A stretch of 64,000 bases of DNA from Sipunculus nudus. Lineage: Eukaryota; Annelida; Sipuncula; Golfingiida; Sipunculidae. Location: contig CM049320.1 of NCBI GenBank assembly GCA_026874595.1, forward strand, positions 7,941,464-8,005,463, written 5' to 3'. The notes under the pieces are model-generated. The model was not told the DNA's origin, made no database searches, and saw only the letters and a program-made list of their open reading frames with translations. Of this stretch, positions 1-12,625 are shown piece after piece (the first letter of the stretch is position 1; every line of letters starts with the position of its first letter). The position numbers and the translations under genes are program-made.

Positions 1-418
1 ACCAGATGGAACGAACTGTTTCATAATAATCAATTATATGGCACCTGTTATCGTTGATATGCTCATATATCACACTAAATTACCCTGCCTACTCATGTGA
101 CCTACTTTATGGATATCATATGATAACATAAATATACCTGTACAAGAAGCATCTTTGCAGAGTACAAGTCCACAAATACTGGTAACAGTATTGAACTAGA
201 TTTAAATTGATGTTGTGCTATTATTTTAGATCAATATTTTGTTGTAAAGTTGCAGTGTGCTTTTTTTTCCAAGACTTCTTTCTTGAATTATTTATCATTA
301 TGGGATATTATAAATGTTCAGCAAGAAAATAAAAGTTATAAAAATCAAATTGTTTTCTCTTTTTTTATCTAAACAATATATAAAATCAAGATCATAAAAC
401 TAGAATTAAGATAATTAA

Positions 419-741
419 CAGGGTTCTCACACTTTCATAGGACAAAATTAGGATTCCCACACTTTGTGCAAATTAATTTTTCATGACTTTTCCATGTCCT
501 CTAACAAAATGTCATGACATTTTTCATCACAAATTTGACAAAACAATATCATGTGTAAAACAGGAAATTACTTATAAAGATCACCCCTGATAATTTGCAT
601 ATGACACCTAGGAGATCCAATTATCATGACCTTTTTGAAAATAAAAAAAAAACATGAATTTTAAGTACTCGTTTTCTCAATATATTTTAAGGGCATGGGA
701 ATCCTGAAAATTCTTGACTTTTTCATGGTGTGGAAACCCTG
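419..741. mobile_element. short TIR element, hAT-like ends
   Basis: The segment starts CAGGGTTCTCACACTTTCAT and ends ATGGTGTGGAAACCCTG, so its ends are imperfect inverted repeats around a 323-bp AT-rich core. CAGGG...CCCTG ends are typical of hAT-type elements. I see no clean 8-bp target duplication and no ORF, so it would be an old non-autonomous copy. The family assignment is inference from the termini alone. Confidence 0.4.
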
Positions 742-1212
742 AAGTGAATAGAAAATATGCCATCTTTTGTCACATATTTTTTTGTAAAAATTATGAGCTT
801 CCAATGCTCATAAATGGAAAAAAATCTTTTAAAAATATTTAATGAAACAATAATATATTAATTTGTTATTAGATGTAAGCATAAACCTGTGCATCTTTTT
901 AGATACATACAACAGTGCAATATGTTGAATATATCAATCATTTTCAAGATACCTTAACAAGACCTTCCATTTAAACCTGATCTTGCACATGTGTAAAAGG
1001 GATACATGCTTTATTTGATCTGGCAGACAGCATTTATTTATTATTTATAAGTAATTAACTCAAATCTTAATTTTTTAAACCACTTCAATCATTAGGATAT
1101 TAAGACTCAACTGCCAATTAATTAATTACAATATTTAAACCACGGTACATTAAGCCAGTTTCTCTCAACAGGTGCCAGTTTTTAATCTAGATTGAACATA
1201 TTTTATATATAT

Positions 1213-1440
1213 ATTAGTGGTGTGCCGATTAATTGAATAAATTGATGATTGGTAGTTTTCTTGCAAAACTTATTAAATCAATTGTTTTCTTTGCATAATC
1301 TAGATAAAATGATTATGTATGCTCATGCAAATAATGTAGTCCTCTCAGAGATATACGAACACAGAGTAATGAACAACATTAAAACAGAACCTTGCCCATC
1401 CAACAATCATCCAATGACAAGTCAACCTTGGATGCAGATG
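1213..1440 (+). repeat. diverged dispersed repeat, copy A
   Basis: Begins GTGGTGTGCCGATTAATTGA and aligns by eye with 12395-12625 through the GATTAAT region, the TGCATAAT/TGCGTAAT stretch, the 'ATATACGAA/ATATAAGAA' stretch and the 'GAACCTTG' end. Identity is low to moderate. No coding potential is shared between copies. Confidence 0.35.
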
Positions 1441-1791
1441 GACTGATGGTTTCATTATAAATATTGAAGAATGTCAGACTGTATACTCGGGGTCAATATT
1501 TTAAGTAACAGAATGCAGCAGATTTCAGGGTTATTTGGAAGTACATAAAATAACTGATTAATAATCTTTCATAGGTAGTTTTTATTGTTCAATCATCGAT
1601 TGTGATTTTAAAACGAATTCCTACCACTTATATGTGTGTGTGTGTTTTGTGTGTGTTATAAAGAATATAACAGTGATGTATTGGAAAATTATTACAGGTA
1701 ATTTTCTCAAATTATACTGTGATGGCTCATTCAGTGGCAGCATCTCTGAGTCACAGTGTATTGATCTACTTCCATGAGAAATTGTCCTTAC

Positions 1792-1927
1792 TTTTGCATT
1801 TGGCACATTTTCCATCTTCATATGGTTGAAAGCCTGAAGGGATATCTGCTTGTTGTTGGCGTTGTCTGCGTTTATCTGCTTCCTTTTTGGCGGCCAGACC
1901 CAAGTCTTTCTGGTACTGGCCATACAT
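1792..1927 (-). CDS. second exon of unidentified minus-strand gene
   Basis: On the minus strand a TTGTCTCTGCAG acceptor precedes 136 bp of open frame (45 codons plus one base), ending at donor GTAAGG. It joins in phase 0 to the exon at 3277-3345. The peptide starts MYGQYQKDLGLAAKK, continues through a highly charged K/R/Q-rich stretch that could form a coiled coil, and ends with YEDGKCAKCK, a CxxC pair that might be half of a zinc knuckle completed in a later exon. I do not recognise the family. The rest of the gene would lie off the left edge. The support is open frame, codon character and both splice sites. Confidence 0.5.
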
Positions 1928-2983
1928 CTGCAGAGACAACACAAGCCATCACATATTCTGGTATTAAGAGGACATTAACGATATAAATACTACAGTCAGT
2001 CCCATCAGTTTTGGCAATAATTATGAAATGCTGACATTTTTATCCAGTTAGTGTGTTACAAAGGCAGAAAATTATGTGAACTCTTGCATTTGAGAATGAA
2101 ACATTTTATTTAAATTTACTAAAACTGTCATCTTCTTAAATGTTTTACTCTGTAAAACATTATTGCACTGGTAAAAGTGGTGAAAATATTGCTAATTATG
2201 CAATTTTTTAATGGGACAAGTGAAACATATTGTCTGTTTTTTTTTGTTTTTTTTTTGTAAATCTGTCAGAAAACGGTCCTTATGTATTTCTACCTTAAAC
2301 CAGACCCTTAATTTGAGATGAGGTCCAAGTGCAAAATGATCACCAGGATATTCAACTTGAATCAAAACTATTTTATACTGGTCATAGAAATACAATAACA
2401 TAATCCCTCTCTGGTCAGAGGTCACAGTATGGTCCATTCTCATTATTTTCATTATAATTTTTACTGAATAATTTAGGCAAAACAATCACTCCAGATGATC
2501 AAACCTCATACATCATGACACTTCTGGTCAAAAAAATTTGAAAAAATCTGGAGCAAAAATAAATCTGTAATTGGTTGTAAATGTAATGCTATCGATTACA
2601 ATTACTTTTGAAATACTGTGAAACACAAAAGATTTTCTTTAATTAATTTTTATGAACAAGATTTCTTAAATATTTTAATGGTTGCTTTATTGTTTGTTCA
2701 TTTGTCTTAAATTTGGTCTAGCCTCAGGCTTAAATTGCAAACATGTATTTTACCAATAACAGAAAAAGGTAAAAAAAGATGGAATATCAAGTGCTGTCAT
2801 CAAGTTGAAAAATGAAAAAAGTCTGTAAATAAAATTTTATGCCAATCCCTGTTCAGCTCATTAAAAGAAAAAAAAAACACCCTGCGCCCCCCCCCCCCCC
2901 CCCGGCAAAATGGCTTTGATCATTCTGAGAAAAATAGTACTAAAGTGACAAAGAGATTAACAAGGTAAAATATAAATTTAAAA

Positions 2984-3019
<36 letters not shown>

Positions 3020-3276
3020 TTATTATTGAGTATGTATGTTGTGTGTTTGTGCACTTATTTCTTTTAATCAATTTTATTATTTTTTTTCTGCCAGTGACAC
3101 TGACAGGACAGAAGACAAACTGTGATGATGTATTTTTCGGGATTGGCCAAAAGACACGCCTCCTTTTATGGCTTGGTGAATTTTAGGACCAGTCCGTCAA
3201 ATATAAACAGAAGGAGATGGTGAAATTAACACTTTTCTGCGCGTTATCTTTCAATTCTGGATGTCCGTTTACTTAC
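1928..3276 (-). other. putative intron 1 of the unidentified gene
   Basis: Bounded on the minus strand by GTAAGT at the 3277 side and CTGCAG at the 1927 side. Holds a poly-C tract (about 2886-2902) and a TA microsatellite (2988-3017). The open frame at 2192-2485 (minus) has no clear splice sites and I do not count it as an exon. Confidence 0.4.
2988..3017. repeat. (TA)n microsatellite
   Basis: About 15 TA units without interruption, inside the putative intron. Confidence 0.95.
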
Positions 3277-3345
3277 AAGAGTCTCGGCATAGCCGAATCT
3301 CTGATTCCCTCCAACTTGAAGAGTGTTACTCCCACCGGCCTCCAT
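3277..3345 (-). CDS. first coding exon of unidentified minus-strand gene
   Basis: ATG at 3345 has a strong context (AAG before it, G after it) and opens 23 codons, MEAGGSNTLQVGGNQRFGYA and three more residues (ETL), ending exactly at consensus donor GTAAGT in phase 0. The next exon, 1792-1927, also starts in phase 0, so the two give a 68-residue N-terminus without a stop. There is no signal peptide or membrane segment. The glycine/asparagine-rich start resembles a disordered N-terminus. The promoter should lie above 3345, where I see no TATA box. An additional small exon between the two cannot be excluded. Confidence 0.5.
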
Positions 3346-4183
3346 CTTGGCTTTGAATGTCAAGGTCTTCACTCTCCCGCAAGTCGTTCTTCTTACCTGC
3401 TACAAACATTCAGAGTCAAACTCATCATTTTCTTCAAATATCAAAATAGATTAATTAATATTTTCATTTCAATCATAAATGCTGCATCATATGTCATATC
3501 TTTCTTTAAAATTCATTCTCTTTATTTCGATGGCTACCTAGCTTTGGAGAATGACTTCACCGTAAAGATTTGAGAGATACAGTAATGTTGCCAAACTACG
3601 CGGCAGTGCGTAGAAATAGAACTGCTGCCATCACTTGCGCATACGTCATCTCTTCGATAGCCAAAAAAGAGACCTTGTATTTTTGGCATCTATGTTCTAT
3701 TTCAGTGCAGCTTGCACTCTACAAACATCGCTCGCTTGCGTGTTTTCTGACACGGCTGAACGACACTGATAGATATATGTAACTATATATATGCAATTAC
3801 ATTTATATGTACGTGATGCCTAACCATTCTTTTTCACAGGCCAACACATTTGATATTTGTAGAGGAGTGTATTTCATTTTCATATACTCTTGGGAAAATG
3901 AAACTGAGCAGTTTACATAATATAAAAAAGAACATATTGCCAATGATATGTCAATATTCTGTTTACGTCCATTTTTCGTCGGGTAAAACTTATTGATTAT
4001 ATATATATATATATGACACTGAAGTTAATATAATTTAATTAAATTACTTCACTAGTAAATTCACAATTTTCAAACGAAATTTTAGTTCCTCATAATACGC
4101 TCATGTTACAATAAATTAAGGCTTCACTTTTTAAGCCTTTCACTTCTGCCCATCCTAATAAAAACACACTTTTTAAAATATTA

Positions 4184-4281
<98 letters not shown>
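4184..4281. repeat. (TA)n microsatellite
   Basis: Almost pure TA over about 98 bp, interrupted by TTTATA in two places. Confidence 0.95.
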
Positions 4282-5129
4282 CATAGGCTTTCGAGCCGGG
4301 GAAGGGGGTCGAAAATTTTATCAACTTGAATGGGAAATCCATTGTATTTCTTCTCAATCTAAATGCCTCACGTGAAAACACCTGTGAATTCATTTCTTAA
4401 TTGAATGCCAGTGTGTTAAGTGATATAGGTAATTATTTTGTAATTTTTAGAGGAAAGGGAATTTAATATAGGCTTTATGCAATTCATTTTGATGAAAAGG
4501 GTTGGAAACATATACTTGCATGCATAATATTTAATCTGATAAACTAAATTATAGAGAGGTCTGCTTTGAAGAATAACACTTTTTTGTTTTGCTCAATGTG
4601 TAATTATATATGACTTAAATCAGATAGTTTTCTGTAAATTAATTGTTCATGGTAATATTTATTTGATAATTACAACTTAAACTACTAGTAAGTTTGAAAA
4701 TGGTTTATCGTTTGCCTCTCAATAGGCTGATATATTTGTTAAAATCGTGCTTCTTACCATGCGCACTATGGTTTTGAGTAAAATTTAAAAGAAACTGTAA
4801 CGGATCTGAAGTTTTATTATTTTTGAAATAATACTATATTAGGGCATTAATATTATCAATTATGCACATGCACATGATTCTGTAATTTTAATATTTAATA
4901 TATCTTAAATGTTTGTGTGTTGCAGCATATTATTAAAAGTAGGCAATTGGTCAAAATACCCCATTGAAAATGCATATATATTATGTTTTATTTTTTTTCA
5001 AAATTTTCCAAACCGTGTGAGAGGATTACCCTCTCTCGAACCCCACCCCCTTTCGGGGCATAGGCGCGTCCTCAAACTGGCAACACTTGCAAATTGCGCC
5101 CAACACTTTTAAAAACGCTCCAAAGCTTA

Positions 5130-5130
<1 letters not shown>

Positions 5131-5190
<60 letters not shown>
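5131..5190. repeat. (TA)n microsatellite
   Basis: About 30 uninterrupted TA units. Confidence 0.95.
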
Positions 5191-5192
<2 letters not shown>

Positions 5193-5349
5193 CATAAAAC
5201 ATTAAAAATATGATGTTGATTGATAACAAGATAAATGTAATATAATTGAAGAACAGAACAAACGCATCTTCTCTCTGGGATATCGCTGAGAGGCATCTCG
5301 TCTTGTTTATCATTTTAACTTTTAATCCACTCTCTGGAAATATATTTAC

Positions 5350-5400
5350 CTTTCCGGCCCGTTGTCTTCTGGGATGTATTTTGTTGCTGTGTCGCGCCAT
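5350..5400 (-). CDS. possible short first exon, unidentified
   Basis: On the minus strand ATGGCG at 5400, with G at -3 and G at +4, opens 17 codons (MARHSNKIHPRRQRAGK) that end at AAG|GTAAAT, a good donor. The peptide is strongly basic. No second exon was found downstream on that strand, so this rests only on start context, donor and raised GC content. It may equally be chance. Confidence 0.2.
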
Positions 5401-5794
5401 GACTTCTCTGCAGGAGCTACTGCTAACTGTTACTGAAATGTTATATTTTATCGATTTTTTTAAACATATGGCGTTTATTTGGAAAAGGTACATACGTACA
5501 ATGTATATGGCTGTCGTCTGGCTGCCCTGTTTAAAAATGACATGATGATTCGAAGTTGATATGTAGAAGGCATGTGCACTGGGATGGCTATCCCCTCCCA
5601 CCTTATGATTTTTTTAATTGAACGTGAGATAGAGCAAAATTCATGTACAATTAACTAATACGTGTATTGCACCTGTTATAATACTATAAAAATGGCAGGA
5701 AAATTTCTGAAAGCATTTTTTTTGTTGTTTTATGAAATCTATATGCAGTTTGTGCATAAATAGCGTGCATTTTGTATGATAACAAGGGTGCATG

Positions 5795-6020
5795 TAAACA
5801 GAGTGTTGGCTCTCTGCGCCGGGGAACCAGCTTCGATCGCCGAAGTGGCTGAGCGAATGTCATGGATTGTAGTTGCCCGCCCTGGGTAAGTGGGTTTCTC
5901 CGGGGTCTCTTGTTTCCTCAGTCTCTATACAGACTTTCGAACTCCCCCATCCGAGCTACGGAGAGAACCTCGTTGTAGTTATTATAATTCAGTTTACAGT
6001 CCATGTAAAATAAAGTTTAT
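5795..6020 (+). mobile_element. tRNA-derived SINE, copy 1
   Basis: Carries a tRNA-like head with a degenerate B box (GCTTCGATCGCC), then GATTGTAGTTGCCCGCC, a body with TTTCTCCGGGGTCTC and TTTCCTC, and a tail running through TTGTAGTTATTATAATTCAG to CATGTAAAATAAAG. The same order of blocks occurs at 30800-31050, so both are copies of one family. The TTTTCTCCGGG...TTTCCTCC block looks like a conserved SINE core. I do not assign a named superfamily. Confidence 0.6.
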
Positions 6021-6409
6021 ATTAATATTATATCAGTTAACTGACAGAACTGCATCATAGAACTAATTATTTTTTCTGCAGGCATGCATGATTCAAGTGG
6101 GAACAGGAGGCCCCGGGCCATAAATTGGAGGGGGAGGGCAAATGCTCAGTTAGGATCTTATCATATTTCATAATGTATTGGCCATGTAAATCATGACACA
6201 TGTTAGAATATATTTGATAATAAATGATTTTCTTAATCATATCATTGACAATCGAGAATATTTTTAAATAAAGCAAAAATATGGTATAAGCCAGTATTTA
6301 TAGATCAAACAAAAGGAATTTAAAATATTTGATATATGCTGAATCATCAATCTTGTGATTGGTCCAACTATAAAAAAGCTCTTTCGTTCCTTGGTGTATT
6401 TCACAAAAC

Positions 6410-6484
<75 letters not shown>

Positions 6485-7311
6485 AGTATACATGTTACAG
6501 AACAAATCCTGCTAGGACAAACTCCGATTGAACTGTTTATTTAGGCTGACTTGACGGATGACGGGACAATGGACAATTTTATAGTTAAAGTTTGATTGTT
6601 ACGGTTAAAAAAAGTTAAAGTCATCTCTACATATTATATATCTAGAAACCCATATGTCTTGTCTGAATTGGTATTATCAGAGACGATTTACGATAATTCA
6701 ATAACCTCAAATCATTAAGTTTCGAAACATCATTTTTAGTTAAACCATGTAAGTAAACTTAACCGTAGTTGTTTTCATTTCCTTGCCTCAAAATAAAGTT
6801 CCGACGAGTAAACGGAAACATCAGGTACCGAAAACTTTGTTTCTTTTCAAATGACAGAGACAGCCTTTTAAATCTTAATTTTTTCTTGTTTCTTTTTCGT
6901 GGAATGGATTTGGTGAATGATCTAATAAAATTCATTCCAAATCTGTTTGCGATGTCAGTATGTTATATAAATTAAACAAAAAATGTTTGATTAAACATGT
7001 AATTTTTATGTGATGCTTTAGTTTATGACAAAAACCTCGCACAAGTCACCTCAGGAGTAAATTATGCACCATATAGATTCTTGCCTAAGCCTGTGCTTAA
7101 CCCAGTTAGTATAAAGTTGCCCATTTAACTGAACACAATACGATGCGTTCACATTAATGTATATCGTGTAATTTTCCGAGATAGATGCCAGCTTAATTCG
7201 GGGACATATATACAAGTATAAAGAGCCAAAATCCATGAGAGAGAGATGGGGGGGGGGGGGGGGACTTCAGTTTTTGTTACTTCAGTTAGATATTCTACAA
7301 AGAGGATACAT
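6021..7311. other. non-coding with TA tract and G tract
   Basis: Contains (TA)n at 6414-6481 and a poly-G run at about 7247-7263. No exon or known element recognised. Confidence 0.5.
6414..6481. repeat. (TA)n microsatellite
   Basis: About 34 uninterrupted TA units. Confidence 0.95.
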
Positions 7312-7714
7312 ATACTGTGGTTGCCTTTTTGTTCGCGAGGGTTTTAATTTCGCGATATTCACAAATGGAATATAATCGCGAAAATGAAACCCACGGGAAT
7401 AATTGTCCAATTGAGTACGATCTTCTTATTTAGTGTAGCCAATACTTGTATGGGAATAAGTTAGAACAGCGAGAAATTTTATTATAAATGAACTAGGCCT
7501 AAACTAAATGAGCTGGGTGTACGGGCCCATCGTTATAAAAAAAGAATATCACAAACGCATGACTTATCCTCATTTGATAATAAACACAGGTAATGCTTTA
7601 CCAAAGATTTGATATCGGTTTTGGTGAGATCTTGAAAATGGAACCCTCGCAAAACATTAAAAATGGATTAATCGCGAAATTTCAGCCTCGCGAATATGAA
7701 GCCAACAACAGTAT
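7312..7714. mobile_element. MITE with TTCGCG-rich terminal inverted repeats
   Basis: The left end ATACTGTGGTTGCC...TTCGCGAGG...AATTTCGCGAT is matched in inverted orientation by the right end ATCGCGAAATTTC...CCTCGCGAA...CAACAACAGTAT. The arms are about 48 bp and roughly 80% alike by eye. The 400-bp element has no ORF. Its ends are unusually rich in CpG (CGCGA) for this AT-rich window. An AT dinucleotide flanks both ends of the ACTGT/ACAGT core, but I would not call it a target duplication. Confidence 0.6.
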
Positions 7715-10700
7715 CTAAGCGCCGGCAGACAAGACAAGATCATATACATCATGTACTAACGAGTTGTTGTTGAGTAGCATCTGAAGTTGAGAACAAACAG
7801 CAGCCCATCCGAGATGCTCCAGGCAGAGAGGCTGATGATGCCAGCATCTCAAATTCCACTGCTAAAATGTTTCCACATTTCCTCCATGGCTTTCCTGAAG
7901 GGCTTCCTTTGGCAACACGGATGAGCGAGGAGTTTGAAAAATCTCACAATTTACAGGTTAATGAGTATATCACATAAAAAGTCTAATTGATGAGGATATT
8001 TGTAAAGATGTGTATAAATTCACTGGCCAGATTAAAAAAGGGATATATATGCTATAATAGGTTATAATTTATTCATACAAAAAAATGCAAGTGTTTCAAT
8101 ATTTCAAAATGTTATAATAACGTATTTAATGTTCTAACAGATTTTCCTTATTACAGAACATCCATATTCATGTTTCTCGAATCTTATATGTGTATGTGTA
8201 TTGAGCGACCTGTCGAATTACTTTAATTTAGGCGCGAAGAAAACAGAGAGGGGAGAGGAAATCGCCCTAGAGATAGGTGCCCGGGGAATACATTGAATGA
8301 TGGAAAGTTGAACAACTTAGGAAAGAAAACTAACATCAGAATCTTGAGATTAGCTGTTGACTGCCACTTGGCAGTGACATATATACCTACGTTTCCTGAG
8401 ATAGTACCAACACATCTCAGAACTGATAAGGGCCAGTGATCATGAAAGCAAGAACGCATATTGTGAACTGGCAGTTCCTCAGTGGATAATATGAAATAGC
8501 TTATATGAAAACAAGATGGAGAAGTACACCAAGGCTTACCGTCCAAGCAGAGACGGATGGGATGACAAACGTGGATGTACCAAATCGGTTAGGGTTGCAG
8601 AGTCTTCTGTCGAGCACGCTCATCTTTGCGATAGATAAGGGTGTTGGAAAGCATCAAAAGGTATGGCCCCTTCAGGAAGTCCAGTAGAGGGCATGTAGGG
8701 GCGATGACGTGCACTTTGCAGAAGTTGGTATACAAGATTTGAGAATAGGTCTGTCGGGGGATACATTTTGAAAATATAGGCTGTAATGGCACAATTCGGG
8801 GTAGTATAAAATGTATCATGTTGCGAAATACGGTTCTGTTTTTTCAGTATTAAGCGCTAATTCTATTTCCCATTTTTTAGGTACAAAAGAAGCGCGCTTC
8901 CCTCCAGTACGTCCCTGCTTGTCCCCCTTCTTTCCCCTTAGAGCTTTAGAGTGTACCCAGTCGGGGGGTCGAAACGTACAAGGTCGCCGTCGGTACACAC
9001 ACGCACACACACACATACATATGATACTTACGATATGCTTAATCTAGTCAAAGTGACACTTCGAAAAGAATTGACCAGCTTTAACTATACTGCTGATAAT
9101 GTCCCTCATTTGCTTCTTCCAACACAAATAAATACGTCAATGTTCGAATTCACCATTTGGCTTCGATATCCATTGACCAAACAAAGTTTAAGTTGGACAG
9201 GATGAGGAAGGCAATAGTATGGAATATTTGAAAAGCTGAACTATTAAAAAATTATCTTACTAGTCCTGTTTTAGTATCAAATTGTCCCCCCTTCACTTTG
9301 AAAATATAGTAAAAAGGAAATGATTTGGAATTTTTCACGAACAGTTCTGAAACAAATGATCACTATATAGCTCTTACAAAAAGGAATTAAGACAATAACT
9401 AATCCCTCCTTTACTTACTACCAAAAACAGGCACCAAAAATTAATAAATGTTTCAAATGTTATTTTAAGTAGTGCAAAATGATATAATTAAATCACACAA
9501 AAACATTTCAGCGATTTAAAGATAATTGCTTGTAACAGACTCTTTCTATTACCTTATGGTCCCATGTTGGGATGAAACGTTCTGTTTCTGTGTCTGATCA
9601 GCAAGAAATATTCAACTCTCAGGGGTTATCCTCGTCCCCGGATGTGTTACTTATATCCAGAATGAATGAAAAGGATGTCACACCGTCACTCACGCATCTT
9701 CCCATGGTATACGTGTTATAGTTTACATGGGTACGATGACTACATAGTGTTGAAAACCCCATCGTTTTGTTCAGTACGCAGATATATCATATTGTGTTCT
9801 CTCTAAGATCTCTGAGGTTATAGTTTTTAGATAATTCCTATTTTCGTATTTAATATAAAGTACTCAAGATATTCCTATATATTTTGTCAAATTATTATCC
9901 ACATTTTTTCCAGAAAGAGTGTCAGATTGTTGATGCATAATATTCCTTGGTGCATCGTAGTAGACAAACCAAAAAAATAATTATAAGACATAACATTTCA
10001 GCATTTCCTTATTGTGATCCTCATCCATTTGGGCAGACGGCTCCATCTAGAAAAAAATGGAACATCCTTTGCCGGCTGATATAAATGATTTTCCAATGTA
10101 CATAGAATTAAGACTATGAAGCCGTGTCACCTCAGAAAACAAACTGATTCGCAAGGAGACTTGTATGGATTAACTTGATGCACGGTAGAGGAGATCCAAT
10201 CTGTTCGCTGTTTACTGTTTCTCACAAGCAGCAAGGTTCCGGCATCCACTTTATAAACAGAGCCATAATCAATTTCAGTAACTAAAGCCGTCCAGTTTTA
10301 TCAACCCTTGTACACAGCTAAAAACACTAAGGAAATTGGTCTCGCGGTTGATGGTTTAAAGTTTAGAAGATTCCAATCGGCGAGTTTTAATAATAACAAG
10401 CTAGGGTTGTCTCCCCTACTTGAGTGCTTCATTCACCGAAGTCAAAAATCTATTTTCCTGGGGGAGTTTACCCGTCTATTTACAATGGCGTAGGTGAATG
10501 GTCGTTACGGAACGGAGTGAGTGCCTGATCAGTAAAATACATCAGCGTTTGTTTAATAGCTGAGGATGCCAGTTAATGAGAAACTGGCCTATATACTCTG
10601 ACTTCGTGTGACAATCTGAATGAAAAATCTGCTACTAAAAATGTAAAATGTTATTTTGCTTAAAGATAACTATGAGACTGACTGAAAAAAAGTTTCAATT

Positions 10701-10929
10701 CTAGTTTTTCTATTTTTGTCTAGTTCCTCTCTCTAGTTTTCTCATGTTGATGTGACATTGTAATAAGAAGTAAAACACACAAAAATGTACCTTTAAATCA
10801 CCGAAGTAATAGCAAAAGCAATTTCCTTAAAAGAGGCCAAGTTATAGGGCAATTCGCCAAAAAAGTCCATCAATTACGTGTAACTGCTATAATTCCCCTT
10901 TGAGGAAATAATACATGTCTTCATAATTT
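7715..10929. other. non-coding, nothing recognised
   Basis: A short (AC)n run lies at about 8993-9017. A 48-bp minus-strand segment at about 9550-9597 is flanked by an AG acceptor and a GTAATA donor but is too short to support. No other gene or repeat family was identified. Confidence 0.4.
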
Positions 10930-11035
10930 GATAATCTGACTCTTAGTCATACTGAGCTATAGCGATTGGTATTTTTTTTTCGTCCGATAACAGGACACAA
11001 ATCGTGAACTTTAGACCTAGACATCCAGACATCAT
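10930..11035 (-). mobile_element. degenerate pearl-like right end plus partial core
   Basis: Reads, in reverse, the GACT...GAGCTATAGCGATTGG right-end block of the pearl-like elements, followed by ACAGGACACAAATCGTGAAC and TTTAGACCTAGA, which match the core units of the 29-30 kb array. It appears to be a truncated copy in minus orientation. Confidence 0.45.
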
Positions 11036-12394
11036 TTGGTATAACTAATTGAGTCAAAGTGACCTTTATTTATTCTGCGAGCTATTTGGCGAAAATATTC
11101 TTTTGACTCCATAAACACTCAATACATGACCACAAAATAGAAATTTTGTATCGCATTGACACATAAATCCCTGTCAGCATGCATGAATTAACCAAAATGG
11201 GCCCACCTAGTTATACAAAAATGTTAACTACAGTTCATTCTGAGTAAAATGTCGTACAAATAAGCACACCATGGACTGCCATGAATTTTACAATACATGT
11301 GAATGGCGGTCATTAACATGCAACTCGAAATTATATTTTTCATTTTTTACACATTAACTTGTTTTCTAAAGACTGTCAAATTACAGCAATTTTGCCGTTT
11401 TTTTTTCAAATGTGAGTTCTTGTATTGTCATTAATCATGTCATACTGGTTGATCATTTAACGTTTCAATATTTAATTAGGACAGGTGATGCCACCAATAT
11501 GCTTATATGTTTTAACGCATTTTACGTGTATTCTAGACTGCTGAATATCAGAAATTTGTCCTTTTCTTCATGGATACTTTCATCAGTTAATCTAGTTATA
11601 TATTTATTTTTCTGTTTACCATTTTTTTAGACTGCAAAATGACAGTAATCGGGTCATTTCCATAGGCGTTCCTCAATATATTTTCCATCTATTTTTACAT
11701 TTTTAGGCATTTCTACTTGGATTTATGAGATTACATCAAGCGTTTTTTTCTCTCAGGTTTGAGGACATCATCATTATTTTTAAATTGGTAACGTATTTTT
11801 ACTTTGAGTAGAAATCCATACATGAACATCGTTTTTGTTCAGTTTTGACATGTTCTATTTTTGAGTATAGCGCAGAATTAGCTCCTGAACGTGTTGGCTG
11901 AGCAACCATTAATTTTGCTTTGTTATGCATCTTAGCCAATATTGTCATGGGTAATAGTAATTGCCGAGCGTTTTGACCCATCGGTCACTTGTTGTCAATG
12001 TCTGGCCACTTACAAGTATCGTGGTACCAAACGAGACCATCAATCAAATACGTGTTTTTTTGGTCCTGTAACAACTGCCAAGTGCGAAAAAGATTTCATT
12101 AATTTTGATTCAGAATACTTGTGTATCTCCATGCGCGTTTGTTCAATGTCTGCTTGCTGACAGGCGTGGTACTCACAGCTCGATAATTGAAAACTTTGTC
12201 CCAGCAATGCTGAAAGCGTCAATTTCATCAGAGACATGACCTGCTAATTTATTAGTTTATTCGTATTTATTTCTTATGCATTAATTAGTTACTTTATCGA
12301 TGATACTTTGTTCTTATGCATTAATTCATTACTTTATCCGTAATACTTAAGTTACTTTATACTTCACTTTATAATATAAAATCAGATACTAGCT
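11036..12394. other. non-coding, nothing recognised
   Basis: AT-rich sequence without convincing exons, tandem repeats or inverted repeats. Confidence 0.4.
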
Positions 12395-12625
12395 TTAGTA
12401 GTGGCGTGCTAATTAATCGATTAAATTGAAGATTGGTCCTTCTCTTTCATATTCCATTTGATTGGTTGAATTTTTGCGTAATCGATCACAAACTTTTATT
12501 TATGCACGTGCAAAGAATTAATAACAATAATCAAGTAAAAAAAATTCTTTTCTGTCCGAGATATAAGAATGGGAAGTAATAGCGTACTGCATCTAATCTG
12601 AACCTTGTTCAAGGAATATGTGGAA
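12395..12625 (+). repeat. diverged dispersed repeat, copy B
   Basis: Partner of 1213-1440, starting AGTGGCGTGCTAATTAATCG. Both copies are in the same orientation and about 230 bp long. Confidence 0.35.

Larger units (their letters stand above)
1..1791. other. non-coding flank/intron, AT-rich
   Basis: No exon is recognisable. The minus-strand gene starting at 3345 should continue leftward through here, so this is probably intron. It contains one short TIR element (419-741) and one diverged dispersed repeat (about 1213-1440). The short open frame at 1249-1446 lies in that repeat and is not credible as a gene. Confidence 0.5.
3346..5794. other. non-coding, microsatellite-rich
   Basis: Upstream flank of the minus-strand exon at 3345. 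Contains (TA)n at 3998-4014, 4184-4281 and 5131-5190. No repeat family or gene is recognised apart from a weak first-exon candidate at 5350-5400. The 191-residue minus frame at 5026-5601 runs through the TA tract and is not a gene. Confidence 0.5.

Noticed and set aside
2192-2485. 97-codon minus ORF inside the putative intron of the left gene
   Set aside because: No good acceptor or donor at useful positions, and GTGACC..TCTGACC words suggest repeat-derived sequence.
3140-3205. ATTGG (CCAAT), CACGCC and AAATATAAAC in a row, like a plus-strand promoter
   Set aside because: The plus frame that follows (3217-3573) is the antisense shadow of the better supported minus exon. No plus-strand exon structure was found.
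5026-5601. 191-codon minus-strand ORF
   Set aside because: It runs through a (TA)n tract encoding alternating Tyr-Ile. No conserved residues flank it.
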